A stretch of DNA of 47,151 nucleotides from Thermoplasmata archaeon (GCA_003551065.1 PULU01000055.1:1-47151); one strand, 5' to 3'; shown: positions 19,542 through 27,809, counted from the first letter of the stretch. Notes: generated by a model not told the origin, from the letters alone. A program made the numbers and translations.

Positions 19542-20048
19542 TTATTCGATGGTAACACTTTTTATCTTGATCTTTGATGTCGGTACATCCCCTCTACGAT
19601 CCATAGTTGTAGTGTTCACCGATTCTATCTCGTCAACTACATCCATCCCATCTATGACTTTACCGAATACACAGTAACCTGGAGGATTCTTATCATAGTC
19701 CAATCCTCGGTTGTCGACGGTATTTATAAAGAACTGGCTGGTTGCAGAATGCGGATCCGAAGTTCTAGCCATGGCTATGGTACCTCTTTCATTTCTATGG
19801 CCGCTCTTTTTTGCCTCGTTCATAATTGGTTGGTAGGTTGGTTCTTTAACTTCCAGATTAGGCTTCAAACCTCCACCCTGTATCATGAATCCTTCTATGA
19901 CCCTGTGAAAAATAAGCCCTTCGAAGAATCCATCTTCAGCATATTTGATAAAGTTCTCCACGGTTTTAGGTGCGTCTTCTTTGAACAACTCTAATTTGAT
20001 CGTTCCTTTGTTAGTTTCTATCACAGCTTTTGGATTTTCACTTGACAT
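19542..20048 (-). CDS. Cyclophilin-type peptidyl-prolyl cis-trans isomerase
   Basis: A 168-residue cytosolic folding enzyme of the small prokaryotic cyclophilin group. Core motifs: KTVENFIKYAEDGFFEGLIFHRVI with the catalytic-arginine FHR, GFMIQGGG, GTIAMART, and SATSQFFINT. No signal peptide. An ATG exists 15 bp further upstream (20063), but a TATA box centred 25-26 bp before 20048 favours the shorter leaderless form starting MSSENPK. It lies between the nad operon and the divergent pyrK and is its own unit. Confidence 0.93.
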   Translation of the reverse strand: MSSENPKAVIETNKGTIKLELFKEDAPKTVENFIKYAEDGFFEGLIFHRVIEGFMIQGGGLKPNLEVKEPTYQPIMNEAKKSGHRNERGTIAMARTSDPHSATSQFFINTVDNRGLDYDKNPPGYCVFGKVIDGMDVVDEIESVNTTTMDRRGDVPTSKIKIKSVTIE

Positions 20049-20066
20049 GGATGGGGGAATCATCGT

Positions 20067-20080
20067 GGATAAATAAAACC
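20067..20080 (-). promoter_or_regulatory. TATA box of the cyclophilin gene
   Basis: GGTTTTATTTATCC (minus) is centred 25-26 bp before the ATG at 20048, which decides between the two possible starts. Confidence 0.5.
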
Positions 20081-20114
20081 TTTGTTTTGATTTTGAACAG
20101 AAGTGTACGAAAAA

Positions 20115-20126
20115 CTATTAAATTTT
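20115..20126 (+). promoter_or_regulatory. TATA box of pyrK
   Basis: CTATTAAATTTT is centred about 25 bp before the ATG at 20145. It argues against a GTG start at 20103, which would lie upstream of the promoter. Confidence 0.5.
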
Positions 20127-20144
20127 CAGATATTACCCTATCCG

Positions 20145-20921
20145 ATGAGCAAGATAGATATCGTAACTATAAACGAGGTTAAAATTCAAACTCCAAGTAT
20201 CAAATCATTATTCTTCGATTGGTATAAAGAGATCGATCCAGGTCAGTTCGTAATGATTTGGGTTCCGGGAGTAGATGAAGTTCCCATGAGTTTGTCCCAC
20301 AAGGAAGAAGTGCAGGGTATCACGGTTAGAAATGTTGGTAAAGCCACGGAAGCACTTCATGAGTTTCAAGAAGGAGACAAACTCGGTATTCGTGGCCCCT
20401 TCGGTAGAGGATATTCATTAGAGTCCGATAATGTGTTAGCGGTGATAGGTGGGATAGGAGGTGCGTCTGTAAGACCTGCGATAGTCGATCTGATTTCTAA
20501 GAATAAGAACGTAAAATGTGCCTTAGGCGCTGAAACCAAGGAGGAGCTTCTCTTCGAAGATGAGCTGTCTGATATGACTCATTTACATGTGACGACAGAT
20601 GACGGAACCAAGGGACACGAGGGATTCGTCACCGAGATCATAGAAGATATGATGAATGATATCGATTGTGTGATCACTTGTGGACCGGAGCCGATGATGC
20701 AGAGGACGGTTGAGATAGCTTCTAATAATAGTATACCCGTCCAGGCATCACTGGAAAGGTACATGAAATGTGGTATGGGCCTATGCGATTCCTGCTCTAT
20801 AAACGGGCTTCAGGTGTGCAGAGATGGACCAGTATTTTACGATGACGAAATGAAAAAAATGAAAGAATTCGGTAAGTTCGAAAGGGATAAGAGCGGTAGG
20901 AAAGTTCGCCTCTGCCGATAG
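20145..20921 (+). CDS. pyrK: Dihydroorotate dehydrogenase electron-transfer subunit (PyrK-type)
   Basis: A 258-residue iron-sulfur flavoprotein reductase subunit. The N-terminal FAD barrel includes IDPGQFVMIWVPG and an MSLSH flavin-contact segment, then an NAD-binding domain (VLAVIGGIGGASVRPAI and CVITCGPEPMM). The C-terminal [2Fe-2S] cysteines are in KCGMGLCDSC and a fourth in QVCRDGPVF, the PyrK signature. It passes electrons between PyrD and NAD. No pyrD is adjacent, so the partner must lie outside the window, and a related reductase role is possible. The start at 20145 is chosen because of the TATA spacing; a GTG in frame at 20103 is less likely. Confidence 0.88.
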   Translation: MSKIDIVTINEVKIQTPSIKSLFFDWYKEIDPGQFVMIWVPGVDEVPMSLSHKEEVQGITVRNVGKATEALHEFQEGDKLGIRGPFGRGYSLESDNVLAVIGGIGGASVRPAIVDLISKNKNVKCALGAETKEELLFEDELSDMTHLHVTTDDGTKGHEGFVTEIIEDMMNDIDCVITCGPEPMMQRTVEIASNNSIPVQASLERYMKCGMGLCDSCSINGLQVCRDGPVFYDDEMKKMKEFGKFERDKSGRKVRLCR

Positions 20922-20960
20922 TTAGATTCCCAAAGTTTTATTACCAAGATAATTCTGAGA

Positions 20961-20991
20961 TTACAACGTCAGAGAAGGTTGTAAACTCTGA
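20961..20991 (+). other. Two mutually exclusive hairpins upstream of tRNA-Leu
   Basis: TTACAAC (20961-20967) pairs with GTTGTAA (20978-20984). TCAGAG (20969-20974) pairs with CTCTGA (20986-20991). The stems interleave, so only one can form unless a pseudoknot with 1-nt connecting loops is made, which is sterically unlikely. It lies in the leader between a probable TATA box (TTTTATTA near 20935) and the tRNA. The function is unknown and chance is possible. Confidence 0.3.
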
Positions 20992-20995
20992 AGCT

Positions 20996-21006
20996 TTTAT
21001 CACACT
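20996..21006 (+). repeat. 11-bp direct repeat, left copy, abutting the tRNA
   Basis: TTTATCACACT ends exactly one base before the first tRNA base. An identical copy starts right after the tRNA discriminator base (21092-21102). Confidence 0.6.
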
Positions 21007-21091
21007 GCGGGGGTACCCGAGCATGGCCAAAGGGGCAAGGCTTAGGACCTTGTTGCACAGGCATCCGAGGGTTCAAATCCCTCCCCCCGCA
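21007..21091 (+). tRNA. tRNA-Leu (anticodon UAG)
   Basis: An 85-nt cloverleaf. The acceptor stem GCGGGGG (21007-21013) pairs with CCCCCGC (21084-21090), with discriminator A at 21091. The anticodon stem CAAGG/CCTTG encloses the loop CTTAGGA with anticodon TAG at 21043-21045. The long variable arm (TGC/GCA stem) marks a class II tRNA, and the T arm is GAGGG-TTCAAAT-CCCTC. CCA is not encoded and no intron is present. It reads CUA and, by wobble, other CUN codons. Class, anticodon and discriminator all agree on leucine. Confidence 0.96.
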
Positions 21092-21102
21092 TTTATCACA
21101 CT
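21092..21102 (+). repeat. 11-bp direct repeat, right copy, abutting the tRNA
   Basis: TTTATCACACT directly follows the tRNA discriminator base and is identical to 20996-21006. Flanking a tRNA this tightly it could be a duplication footprint, a processing signal or chance. No integrase gene is near. Confidence 0.6.
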
Positions 21103-21199
21103 TCTTGAACGTATGTGAAAGAAGTTGATAAAGATGGGCAGCGAACGTTAGTGAGTTGCTAGGCACTTTTTTGGGAAAAAACTGCACTAAAAACGTGTG

Positions 21200-21218
21200 G
21201 GGCTATCAGAGATAGCCC
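21200..21218 (+). other. Perfect 8-bp hairpin between tRNA-Leu and wtpA
   Basis: GGGCTATC-AGA-GATAGCCC is a perfect inverted repeat about 125 bp before wtpA. It is followed by TTAAAAAAGG and not by a T-run, so it is not a classical terminator on the plus strand. It could be an operator, an RNA 3' structure or a small-RNA stem. The rest of 21103-21341 shows no open reading frame I can support. Confidence 0.4.
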
Positions 21219-21341
21219 TTAAAAAAGGTTTTCAAAAAATGCTTTTATCATACACTCAACCAAAAATAGCTTCAAATTTCTTCATTCTAGTAAAACTTAA
21301 GTAACATATCGTTATGCTTAATAAAACATAAAGGTGGAGAT

Positions 21342-22367
21342 ATGAAAAGGTTAGTCGCACTCAGCTGTCTCCTATTACTGTCATCGGTATCGATCATCGG
21401 ATGTATAGGATTTGATGATGACGAAATAATGAAAATATATCATGCGGGGTCACTATCCGGACCGTTTTCAGAACTTGAAAGAAAGTTCGAGAAAGAATAC
21501 CCAGACATTGAGGTCAGAAGGGAGATGGCCGGGAGTGTTGAAACGGTCAGAAAGATCACTGACCAAGGCCAAGAAGCCGATATCGTAGGTGTGGCCGACT
21601 ACTCGTTGATATCCGATCTCATGTACGATGATTTCGCCTCTTGGACTATAGAATTTGCGACTAATAGTATGGTTCTAGCTTATACTGAATATAGTAATCA
21701 TGCCGAAGAGATTACTTCAAATAATTGGTTCGAGATACTGCAGAGAGAGGACGTAAAATTCGGTTTCAGTAGTCCAAATCACGATCCCTGTGGATACCGT
21801 TCCCAGATGGTTATCCGCCTTGCTCAGGAGCATTATGAAGAGGAGGACCTGTTCGAAAAACTCATCGAAGGATACACGGATATAAAAGAAGAGGACGGAC
21901 ATATAAGGGTCCCTGAGAACTTAAATCATGACGTATCCAAGATCATGGTCAGACCGGCGGAGATGGAACTGATCTATGGTTTGGAAACCGGTGATATAGA
22001 TTACCTTTTCATATACCAGAGTGTAGTTCAACAGCACGAAAATCTAGATATGGTATCTTTACCTCCTGAAATCGATCTAGGGAGTCCTGAACATGGGGAT
22101 TTTTATGGATATGTGTCATTGACAATGTCTACCGGAAAAACCGTAGTTGGACAGCCGATAGTCTATGGTATAACTATACCCACCACGGTGAGGAACGTTG
22201 AAGGTGCAGAACTTTTTATAGAGTTTTTACTCTCAGAATCAGGTAAGGAAGTGATCCAAGATATGGGACAGGAGCCTGTTGATCCAGCCATTGTAGATAA
22301 CATAGAGGAACTACCTGAAGAGCTTAGAGGATTTGTGATGGAAAAAAATTCAGGTGATTATCCTTGA
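21342..22367 (+). CDS. wtpA: Tungstate/molybdate ABC transporter, substrate-binding lipoprotein
   Basis: A 341-residue binding protein anchored outside the membrane. The signal peptide ends in a lipobox (VSIIGC, Cys near residue 21). The mature part starts IMKIYHAGSLSGPFSELERK, the WtpA/ModA oxyanion-binding loop (HAGSLSGP), and continues with REMAGSVETVRKITDQGQEAD and a GYRSQMVIRLAQ segment typical of the WtpA group. AGGTGGAG precedes the ATG. The end overlaps wtpB (TTGA). Tungstate and molybdate specificity cannot be separated by sequence; the adjacent cofactor genes support either metal. Confidence 0.92.
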   Translation: MKRLVALSCLLLLSSVSIIGCIGFDDDEIMKIYHAGSLSGPFSELERKFEKEYPDIEVRREMAGSVETVRKITDQGQEADIVGVADYSLISDLMYDDFASWTIEFATNSMVLAYTEYSNHAEEITSNNWFEILQREDVKFGFSSPNHDPCGYRSQMVIRLAQEHYEEEDLFEKLIEGYTDIKEEDGHIRVPENLNHDVSKIMVRPAEMELIYGLETGDIDYLFIYQSVVQQHENLDMVSLPPEIDLGSPEHGDFYGYVSLTMSTGKTVVGQPIVYGITIPTTVRNVEGAELFIEFLLSESGKEVIQDMGQEPVDPAIVDNIEELPEELRGFVMEKNSGDYP

Positions 22368-23287
22368 AAAGATCTCTGAGTATAATCTCTATTGTATTAG
22401 TTCTCACACCGATGATAGCTATACTTTATTTCTTAGACCTCTGGGTACCTCTGATCTTATTCTTCGGTTTCTCCCTCATCGCATTATACTTTTTCGGTGT
22501 TAAGAAGGAAGATATCACATTCGTGATCTTCTCTATACTCGGTATGTTCCTGGTGCTCTTCATTTTTCTACCATTGGCTGAATTGATGATTGATGCTCTT
22601 CCTGAACTCAGCCGAGCTGTCGAAGATCCTAACACCATAAATGCCATCATGGTGAGTATGACTGGTGCCTTCGTAGCCACGTTGATAGGACTAATATTCG
22701 GAGTACCGTTAGCCTATACCTTATCTAGAAAAGATTTTCACGGTAAGAATCTAGTTGAAGGACTTATCGATCTGCCTATGGTCGTACCACATACGGTTGC
22801 GGGTATCGCATTGCTGGTTATATTCAGTAGGAAAGGAACTTTGGGGGAACCACTAAGTGCCGCTGGGATAAATTTCGTAGATGCATTTCCAGGGATAGTC
22901 GTAGCTATGCTGTTTGTAAGTATACCTTTCATAGTGAATCAGGTCAGGGAAGGGTTTGAAGATGTAGATCCCAGACTAGAACTAGTGGCTATGAGTCTAG
23001 GTGCAGATAGAAAAAAGGCCTTCTTCACGGTCTCTTTACCTTTAGTGAAAAGGAATCTACTATCTGGTGCTGTGATGGGATGGGCTAGAGCGATCAGTGA
23101 ATTCGGAGCGATAGCGGTTATCGCATTTTATCCACATACCGCTCCAGTATATATCTATAAGGTTTTCACGGAGGTCGGTTTAAGAGCAGCACAACCCATA
23201 GCGGCTTTACTATTACTGATCACTTTATCGATATTCATCATCTTAAGAACCGTCACAAAGGGGGGTAGTATATATGATAAAGATTGA
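22364..23287 (+). CDS. wtpB: Tungstate/molybdate ABC transporter, permease
   Basis: A 307-residue inner-membrane permease with two extra N-terminal helices before the usual core. The binding-protein-dependent transport signature is EAA-like: ELVAMSLGADRKKAFFTVSLP (about residues 206-226) followed by GAVMGWARAISEFGAIAVIA, close to ModB/WtpB. It starts with TTG at 22364, whose bases overlap the wtpA stop, with AGGTGATT about 6 nt upstream, so translation is coupled. The 3' end overlaps wtpC by 14 bp. Confidence 0.92.
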   Translation: MKRSLSIISIVLVLTPMIAILYFLDLWVPLILFFGFSLIALYFFGVKKEDITFVIFSILGMFLVLFIFLPLAELMIDALPELSRAVEDPNTINAIMVSMTGAFVATLIGLIFGVPLAYTLSRKDFHGKNLVEGLIDLPMVVPHTVAGIALLVIFSRKGTLGEPLSAAGINFVDAFPGIVVAMLFVSIPFIVNQVREGFEDVDPRLELVAMSLGADRKKAFFTVSLPLVKRNLLSGAVMGWARAISEFGAIAVIAFYPHTAPVYIYKVFTEVGLRAAQPIAALLLLITLSIFIILRTVTKGGSIYDKD

Positions 23288-24317
23288 AGATATCGCCAGG
23301 AGTTGGGGAGATTTCTTCCTTTCAGATATTTCATTGAATATCGATGATGGGGAATACTTCGTAGTTCTTGGCCCAACTGGAGCAGGGAAGACTCTCTTCC
23401 TTGAACTACTAGCGGGATTTTACGAACCTGAAAATGGTAAGATATACAAAGATGACGTGGAGATCACTCAACTACCACCACAGAAGAGGGGGTTCGGTTT
23501 CGTTTATCAGGATTATATGCTGTTCCCACACCTTAACGTAAAAGATAACATCGCTTATGGGATGAAGATAAACGGAAAATCGGATATAGATAGAAAAGTA
23601 GACGAGTTGGCCAAAAAAGTAAGGGTTTATGACCTTTTAAAGAGAAAACCTTCTACTCTCAGCGGCGGTGAAAGGCAGCGAGTTGCCATAGCAAGGGCCT
23701 TAGCTTTAGAGCCCGATGTTCTTCTCCTGGACGAACCTTTCGGGTCAGTAGATTATCAAACTGGAGAAACTCTTAGAGATATGATGATAGATCTCCATAA
23801 AAGCCTAAGATGTACCATCATCCAGGTGACCCATAACCAAGAAGAAGCGGTCATACTTGGGGACAGGATCGCCGTCATGAAAGATGGGAAAATTAAACAG
23901 GTCGGTAATCCAGAAGATATCATGCGTAAGCCCCGTTCTAAATTCGTTGCAGAGTTCGTAGGAACAGGTAACATCTTCCATGGTACTGCGGAAAGAAAAA
24001 AAGATGTTTCCATGGTAAATCTCGGAGATATAGAAATTGCATCTTCACATGATTTTCACGGAGATGTTACTCTAACCATACGACCTGAAGACATAATCTT
24101 AGCTGAGAATACTTTTGAATCGAGTGCTAGAAATAACTTCAAGGGAAAAGTCAAAGAATTGAATGACAGGGGTATATACCATGAAGTTGTTGTTGATATC
24201 GGAGTCCCGTTGGTGGTATATGTGACTAGGCAATCTATAGAGACTTTGAACCTAAAAAAAGGAAAGGAGATATGGACTATATTCAAGGCTTCCTCAGTGC
24301 ACCTTTTTAAAGAATGA
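23274..24317 (+). CDS. wtpC: Tungstate/molybdate ABC transporter, ATP-binding protein
   Basis: A 347-residue ATPase subunit. Walker A GPTGAGKT is at 33-40, the ABC signature [15 protein letters not shown] begins at 129, Walker [13 protein letters not shown] has Asp153-Glu154, and the switch His is in VTHNQEEA. The C-terminal third is a TOBE/MOP-like domain ([13 protein letters not shown]), usual in ModC/WtpC and possibly oxyanion-sensing. GGGGG lies 8 nt before the ATG. Only 5 bp separate its stop from the end of the convergent moeA. Confidence 0.94.
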   Translation: MIKIEDIARSWGDFFLSDISLNIDDGEYFVVLGPTGAGKTLFLELLAGFYEPENGKIYKDDVEITQLPPQKRGFGFVYQDYMLFPHLNVKDNIAYGMKINGKSDIDRKVDELAKKVRVYDLLKRKPSTLSGGERQRVAIARALALEPDVLLLDEPFGSVDYQTGETLRDMMIDLHKSLRCTIIQVTHNQEEAVILGDRIAVMKDGKIKQVGNPEDIMRKPRSKFVAEFVGTGNIFHGTAERKKDVSMVNLGDIEIASSHDFHGDVTLTIRPEDIILAENTFESSARNNFKGKVKELNDRGIYHEVVVDIGVPLVVYVTRQSIETLNLKKGKEIWTIFKASSVHLFKE

Positions 24318-24322
24318 AGGGA

Positions 24323-25543
24323 TTAAAATAAAACAACCTCGACTTCTTCGCCCTTCTCAACCAACTCAACATTCTCCGGGATCTTGAAGTAACCATCTGC
24401 CTGGGCCATACTGGTTATAGCTCCAGATTGTTTATAAACAGGATAAGCTTTATCTCCTTCCAACTCGACGGTCATGTACTGTTTTCTACCCAAAGAGGAA
24501 GTGATCCTTTTATCAAGGTGAGCACGTGTTTTTCTTTCACACGGAGGAGGTAATGATGCCATCTTTCTAAGAGCAGGTAAAATCAAATGTTGGGCGGTGT
24601 TCAAACAAGATGTAGGATAACCGGGCATACCGAAAACCATGGTTCCGTCTACGATCCCAAATAGCGTCGGTTTTCCAGGTTTGAGTTTAACTCCGTGGAA
24701 TACAACTTTTCCCAGAGAAGATAGAGCGTCTATCAACATATCTTTATCACAGACTGAACTACCTCCAGAAAACAAAACCATATCCATATCTTTGGATTGC
24801 TTCTTGATCTCTTCTTTCAGTCCTTCTAAACTATCCTGGACTACGGTTCCTCTAAAGGCCTTACTTCCATTAGATTCGACCATGCTGGTCAAGGTATAAG
24901 AATTTACGTCGTATATCTGACCGGGTTTTAATTCCTCATCTAGGGGAACGACCTCGTCACCGGTAGGTATTATGCCGACTTTGGGTTTCTCGTAGACCTT
25001 CACTTCTTCCATACCCATGGCGGCTAATGCTCCTATCTGGGCCGGTGATAAAACTTGATCTTTTTTGAGAACGATTTCCCCTTCTTTGATATCCTCACCT
25101 TTTGGGGATACGTTTTCACCTGGATGAACCGGTTTATAGATACTGATAGTATCATCGGCTTTCTCGGTGACCTCGACTTTGACTACGGCATCTGCACCAT
25201 CCGGCATAGGGGCTCCGGTAGCGATCTGAGCACATTCTCCTTCCTCTATCTTTATTGAGGGTTCGTCACCAGCGTGAATGATTCCTATAGACTGAAGTTC
25301 CACTGGATCGAACTTACCTGCTCCGTAAGTATCCTCTGCCTTGACTGCAAACCCGTCCATGGCACCTCTTTCGAAAGGTGGGACATACAGGTCACTTTCT
25401 ACGTTTTCTGACAGTACTCTACCTATAGCTTTTGTTAAATGGATAGTTTCTTTTCGTTTTATTTCATCCACTGAGGTCAATATCTTGTTGACAGCCTCGC
25501 TGAACGGGATCAATTCACCAAAGGGTCTCTGTTCACTCATCAT
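24323..25543 (-). CDS. moeA: Molybdopterin molybdenumtransferase
   Basis: A 406-residue enzyme that inserts molybdate or tungstate into adenylated molybdopterin. Visible motifs are LSENVESDLYVPPFERGAMDGFAV, the TGAPMPDGADAVV segment, GIIPTGDEVV, the substrate-site VLFSGGSSVCDKDM, GVKLKPGKPTLFG and GMPGYPTSC. Length matches a single MoeA without a fused binding domain. It is the last gene of moaA-moaE-moaC-moaB-moeA and overlaps moaB by 4 bp. Two ATGs open the frame (25543 and 25540), and either may be used. Confidence 0.95.
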   Translation of the reverse strand: MMSEQRPFGELIPFSEAVNKILTSVDEIKRKETIHLTKAIGRVLSENVESDLYVPPFERGAMDGFAVKAEDTYGAGKFDPVELQSIGIIHAGDEPSIKIEEGECAQIATGAPMPDGADAVVKVEVTEKADDTISIYKPVHPGENVSPKGEDIKEGEIVLKKDQVLSPAQIGALAAMGMEEVKVYEKPKVGIIPTGDEVVPLDEELKPGQIYDVNSYTLTSMVESNGSKAFRGTVVQDSLEGLKEEIKKQSKDMDMVLFSGGSSVCDKDMLIDALSSLGKVVFHGVKLKPGKPTLFGIVDGTMVFGMPGYPTSCLNTAQHLILPALRKMASLPPPCERKTRAHLDKRITSSLGRKQYMTVELEGDKAYPVYKQSGAITSMAQADGYFKIPENVELVEKGEEVEVVLF

Positions 25544-26031
25544 TTATTCGCCTCGTAAACAAGGTGACCCAATTCAGGTAGGATCAGCTCTTTCATTCCA
25601 AGTTCAACTGCCGACTTCGAACCAGGTAAAGCGAAGACGATCTGACCGTCGTTGACTCCGGCGATAGCCCTGCTTAGAACAGCTGCAGAACCGATCTCTT
25701 CATAACTTAGACTTCTAAACAACTCCCCGAAGCCCGAGATCTCCCTGTCGATGATATCCCTTACTGCCTCAGGGGTCACGTCTCTTTTACTTATACCGGT
25801 TCCCCCATTCAATATGAAAACCTGTGGGTCCTTCAAACGAAGAGCGTCTTTTATCTCAGATATTTCATCCTTCACCAAACGGTATGAAATAACTCCATGA
25901 CCGTTCTCTACTAGCATCTCTCTGATCAACTTCCCGGATCCATCAGATTCTTTATCCCGGGTATCACTGACCGTGATAACTGCGCATCTAACTTCCTTGG
26001 GTGCCTTATGTTTATGTTCTTTCACTCCCAT
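25540..26031 (-). CDS. moaB: Molybdenum cofactor biosynthesis protein B (MoaB/MogA family)
   Basis: A 163-residue MPT adenylyltransferase-like protein. It carries AVITVSDTRDKESDGSGKLI at the N-terminus, the GGTGISKRDVTPEAV signature in the middle, and FALPGSKSAVELGMKELILPEL near the end. In archaea MoaB acts as the adenylyltransferase preparing molybdopterin for MoeA. Overlapped by moeA by 4 bp, with moaC 14 bp upstream, it fits one operon. Confidence 0.95.
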   Translation of the reverse strand: MGVKEHKHKAPKEVRCAVITVSDTRDKESDGSGKLIREMLVENGHGVISYRLVKDEISEIKDALRLKDPQVFILNGGTGISKRDVTPEAVRDIIDREISGFGELFRSLSYEEIGSAAVLSRAIAGVNDGQIVFALPGSKSAVELGMKELILPELGHLVYEANK

Positions 26032-26045
26032 AATTTCTTACCTCA

Positions 26046-26477
26046 TTAAAGCATTGTTTTCTTCTTTTCAGTAACTTTAACATCTTCTATCTTTGTAGCG
26101 GGATACTGACCGTCCTCATCCTTTTCTAAATACTTTACCATATCCCATATTGTCAACAGAGCTGAATTTACACCTGATAGGGCTTCCATCTCGACTCCGG
26201 TTTTATAGATCGCTTTTACTGTGCAACCTATTTTGATACCCCCTTCAAGTATTGTAACATCTACATCGACCGATTCTATTGGTATAGGGTGACAATGAGG
26301 GATCTCATAAGGTGTCCTTTTAACGGCCTGGATCGCAGATATCTCTGCCACCTTTATCGGGTCCCCTTTTTTGACGGTTCCCTCATCGATGGCTTCAAGG
26401 CTTTTCTTACCTAATATTATGGTCCCCTCTGCAGAAGCAGTTCTGTGGACCTCCCTTTTTTCACTGATATCTATCAT
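26046..26477 (-). CDS. moaC: Cyclic pyranopterin monophosphate synthase
   Basis: A 143-residue enzyme that acts after MoaA to make cyclic pyranopterin monophosphate. The family signatures RTASAEGTI, KTRPYEIPHCHPIPI-like segment (KRTPYEIPHCHPIPIE), TGVEMEALSGVNSALLTIWDMVK and the C-terminal KIEDVKVTEKKK are all present. Overlaps the moaE end by 4 bp. Confidence 0.96.
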   Translation of the reverse strand: MIDISEKREVHRTASAEGTIILGKKSLEAIDEGTVKKGDPIKVAEISAIQAVKRTPYEIPHCHPIPIESVDVDVTILEGGIKIGCTVKAIYKTGVEMEALSGVNSALLTIWDMVKYLEKDEDGQYPATKIEDVKVTEKKKTML

Positions 26478-26896
26478 TCCTGTTCACCTAACCATTCTGT
26501 ATCCCCTTCCAAAGTAGTTTCTTTTTTCCATAACGGGACGATTTCCTTCAATCTGTCTATACAATATTTGCATGCGGAAAAAGCAGCGTCTCTGTGAGGA
26601 GCCGTTACAACTATCCCAACTATGTTATCACCAACGTTTAAAAGACCATATCTGTGAACGATAAAAACATCCTCTACCTTGAAATTGTTAATGGTTTCCT
26701 CCCGTACTTTTTTTAATTCCTCTTCTGTCATCTCCGGATATCTCTGTATTTCAAGATTCTTCACTTTTTTTCCTTGGTTGTGGTCTCTAACCACTCCGTT
26801 AAAAACGACGACTGCACCTGAACTATCATCTAAGATCCTATCTTTCAACTCATCGATGTTAAAATCATCCTCAGTGACCAATAAATTATCATTCAT
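26474..26896 (-). CDS. moaE: Molybdopterin synthase large subunit
   Basis: A 140-residue subunit that, with MoaD, puts the dithiolene sulfurs into the pterin. It shows GAVVVFNGVVRDHNQGKKV, YPEMTEEELKKV, VHRYGLLNVGDNIVGIVV and the substrate-site APHRDAAFSACKYCIDRLKEIVPLWKKE region (HRDAAF and PLWKKE visible). MoaD, its sulfur-carrier partner, is not in this operon or window. Confidence 0.95.
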   Translation of the reverse strand: MNDNLLVTEDDFNIDELKDRILDDSSGAVVVFNGVVRDHNQGKKVKNLEIQRYPEMTEEELKKVREETINNFKVEDVFIVHRYGLLNVGDNIVGIVVTAPHRDAAFSACKYCIDRLKEIVPLWKKETTLEGDTEWLGEQE

Positions 26897-26900
26897 ATCA

Positions 26901-27809
26901 TCAACACCAATACGGTTCCCTATTATCTATAGCCGTCATAAATTTATCCTTTAAGTTTTTACCATTATTCAAATCATCTCTTATATCTACATGATTATCT
27001 GTTCGAAGTAAACATGGTTTTAGTTCTGCACTAGATGAGACTCTTAATCGCTTACAATTATTACAAAAAGTACTGTTATGCATCGTCCTTACCAGTTCTA
27101 TCTCAACATCTGGATCTTTAAAGAAATATTTTTTTCTGGCGTGCATCTTTCTCTTTTCAGTTCTATATGCTCTCTTTTCGAATTCCTCAGCGATACCATC
27201 CAGGGGCATATGATGTTTTTTGAAGAATCTTTCATCAATTCCCTCTAAACTGGTTGTCATTTCTATGAGTTGTAAAATAGCTCCTGCCTCTCCGGAGAAT
27301 TCGACTAACTCTTCTATTTCATCTTCGTTTATCCCTTTCATCAGCAATGTATTGATTTTCACCGGATCTAACCCGACTTCAACTGCTTTTTTGATCCCTT
27401 CTTTTACTTCCTCTAACCTATTACATCCCGTAACTTTTTCATAAACATCTGGATCTAAAGTGTCCAAACTCACATTGACCCTATCTAGACCGGCATCTTT
27501 AAGTTCTGAACTCATCTCATTTAACAAAATACCATTGGTAGTCATAGATACATCTTCCATGCAATTGTCAGCGATTTTTACGATCTTTACTATATGTGGA
27601 TGTTGTAAAGGTTCTCCTCCTGAAAACTTGACCTTGGACATCCCCATTTCTTGAGAGATCTCTAATATAGCTTCTATATCTTGATGCGATAAGATATCAT
27701 AACATGCTTTTTTTTCGCCCTCTCTATGACAGTAAAAACAATCAAGATCACATCTCTGGGTTAGTGAAATACGGATATTATCGATTTCTCTACCGAAAGG
27801 ATCTCTCAT
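26901..27809 (-). CDS. moaA: GTP 3',8-cyclase (radical SAM)
   Basis: A 302-residue enzyme opening the cofactor pathway. The radical-SAM cluster cysteines are Cys20, Cys24 and Cys27 in RCDLDCFYCHREGE, and the SAM-binding KFSGGEPLQHP follows. The C-terminal second cluster is FCNNCKRLRVSSSAELKPCL, binding GTP. The protein ends REPYWC and lacks the GG tail known as functional in bacterial and human MoaA. It leads the moa operon. Confidence 0.95.
   Translation of the reverse strand: MRDPFGREIDNIRISLTQRCDLDCFYCHREGEKKACYDILSHQDIEAILEISQEMGMSKVKFSGGEPLQHPHIVKIVKIADNCMEDVSMTTNGILLNEMSSELKDAGLDRVNVSLDTLDPDVYEKVTGCNRLEEVKEGIKKAVEVGLDPVKINTLLMKGINEDEIEELVEFSGEAGAILQLIEMTTSLEGIDERFFKKHHMPLDGIAEEFEKRAYRTEKRKMHARKKYFFKDPDVEIELVRTMHNSTFCNNCKRLRVSSSAELKPCLLRTDNHVDIRDDLNNGKNLKDKFMTAIDNREPYWC

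Noticed and set aside
20961-20991. Reading the interleaved stems as one H-type pseudoknot
   Set aside because: The connecting loops would be 1, 3 and 1 nt for stems of 6-7 bp, which cannot span the grooves. Alternative hairpins are more likely.
21302-21314. TAAC-atatc-GTTA before wtpA as a ModE-type molybdate operator
   Set aside because: The arms are short and inverted relative to the known ModE half-sites, and no ModE gene is present. Support is too weak.
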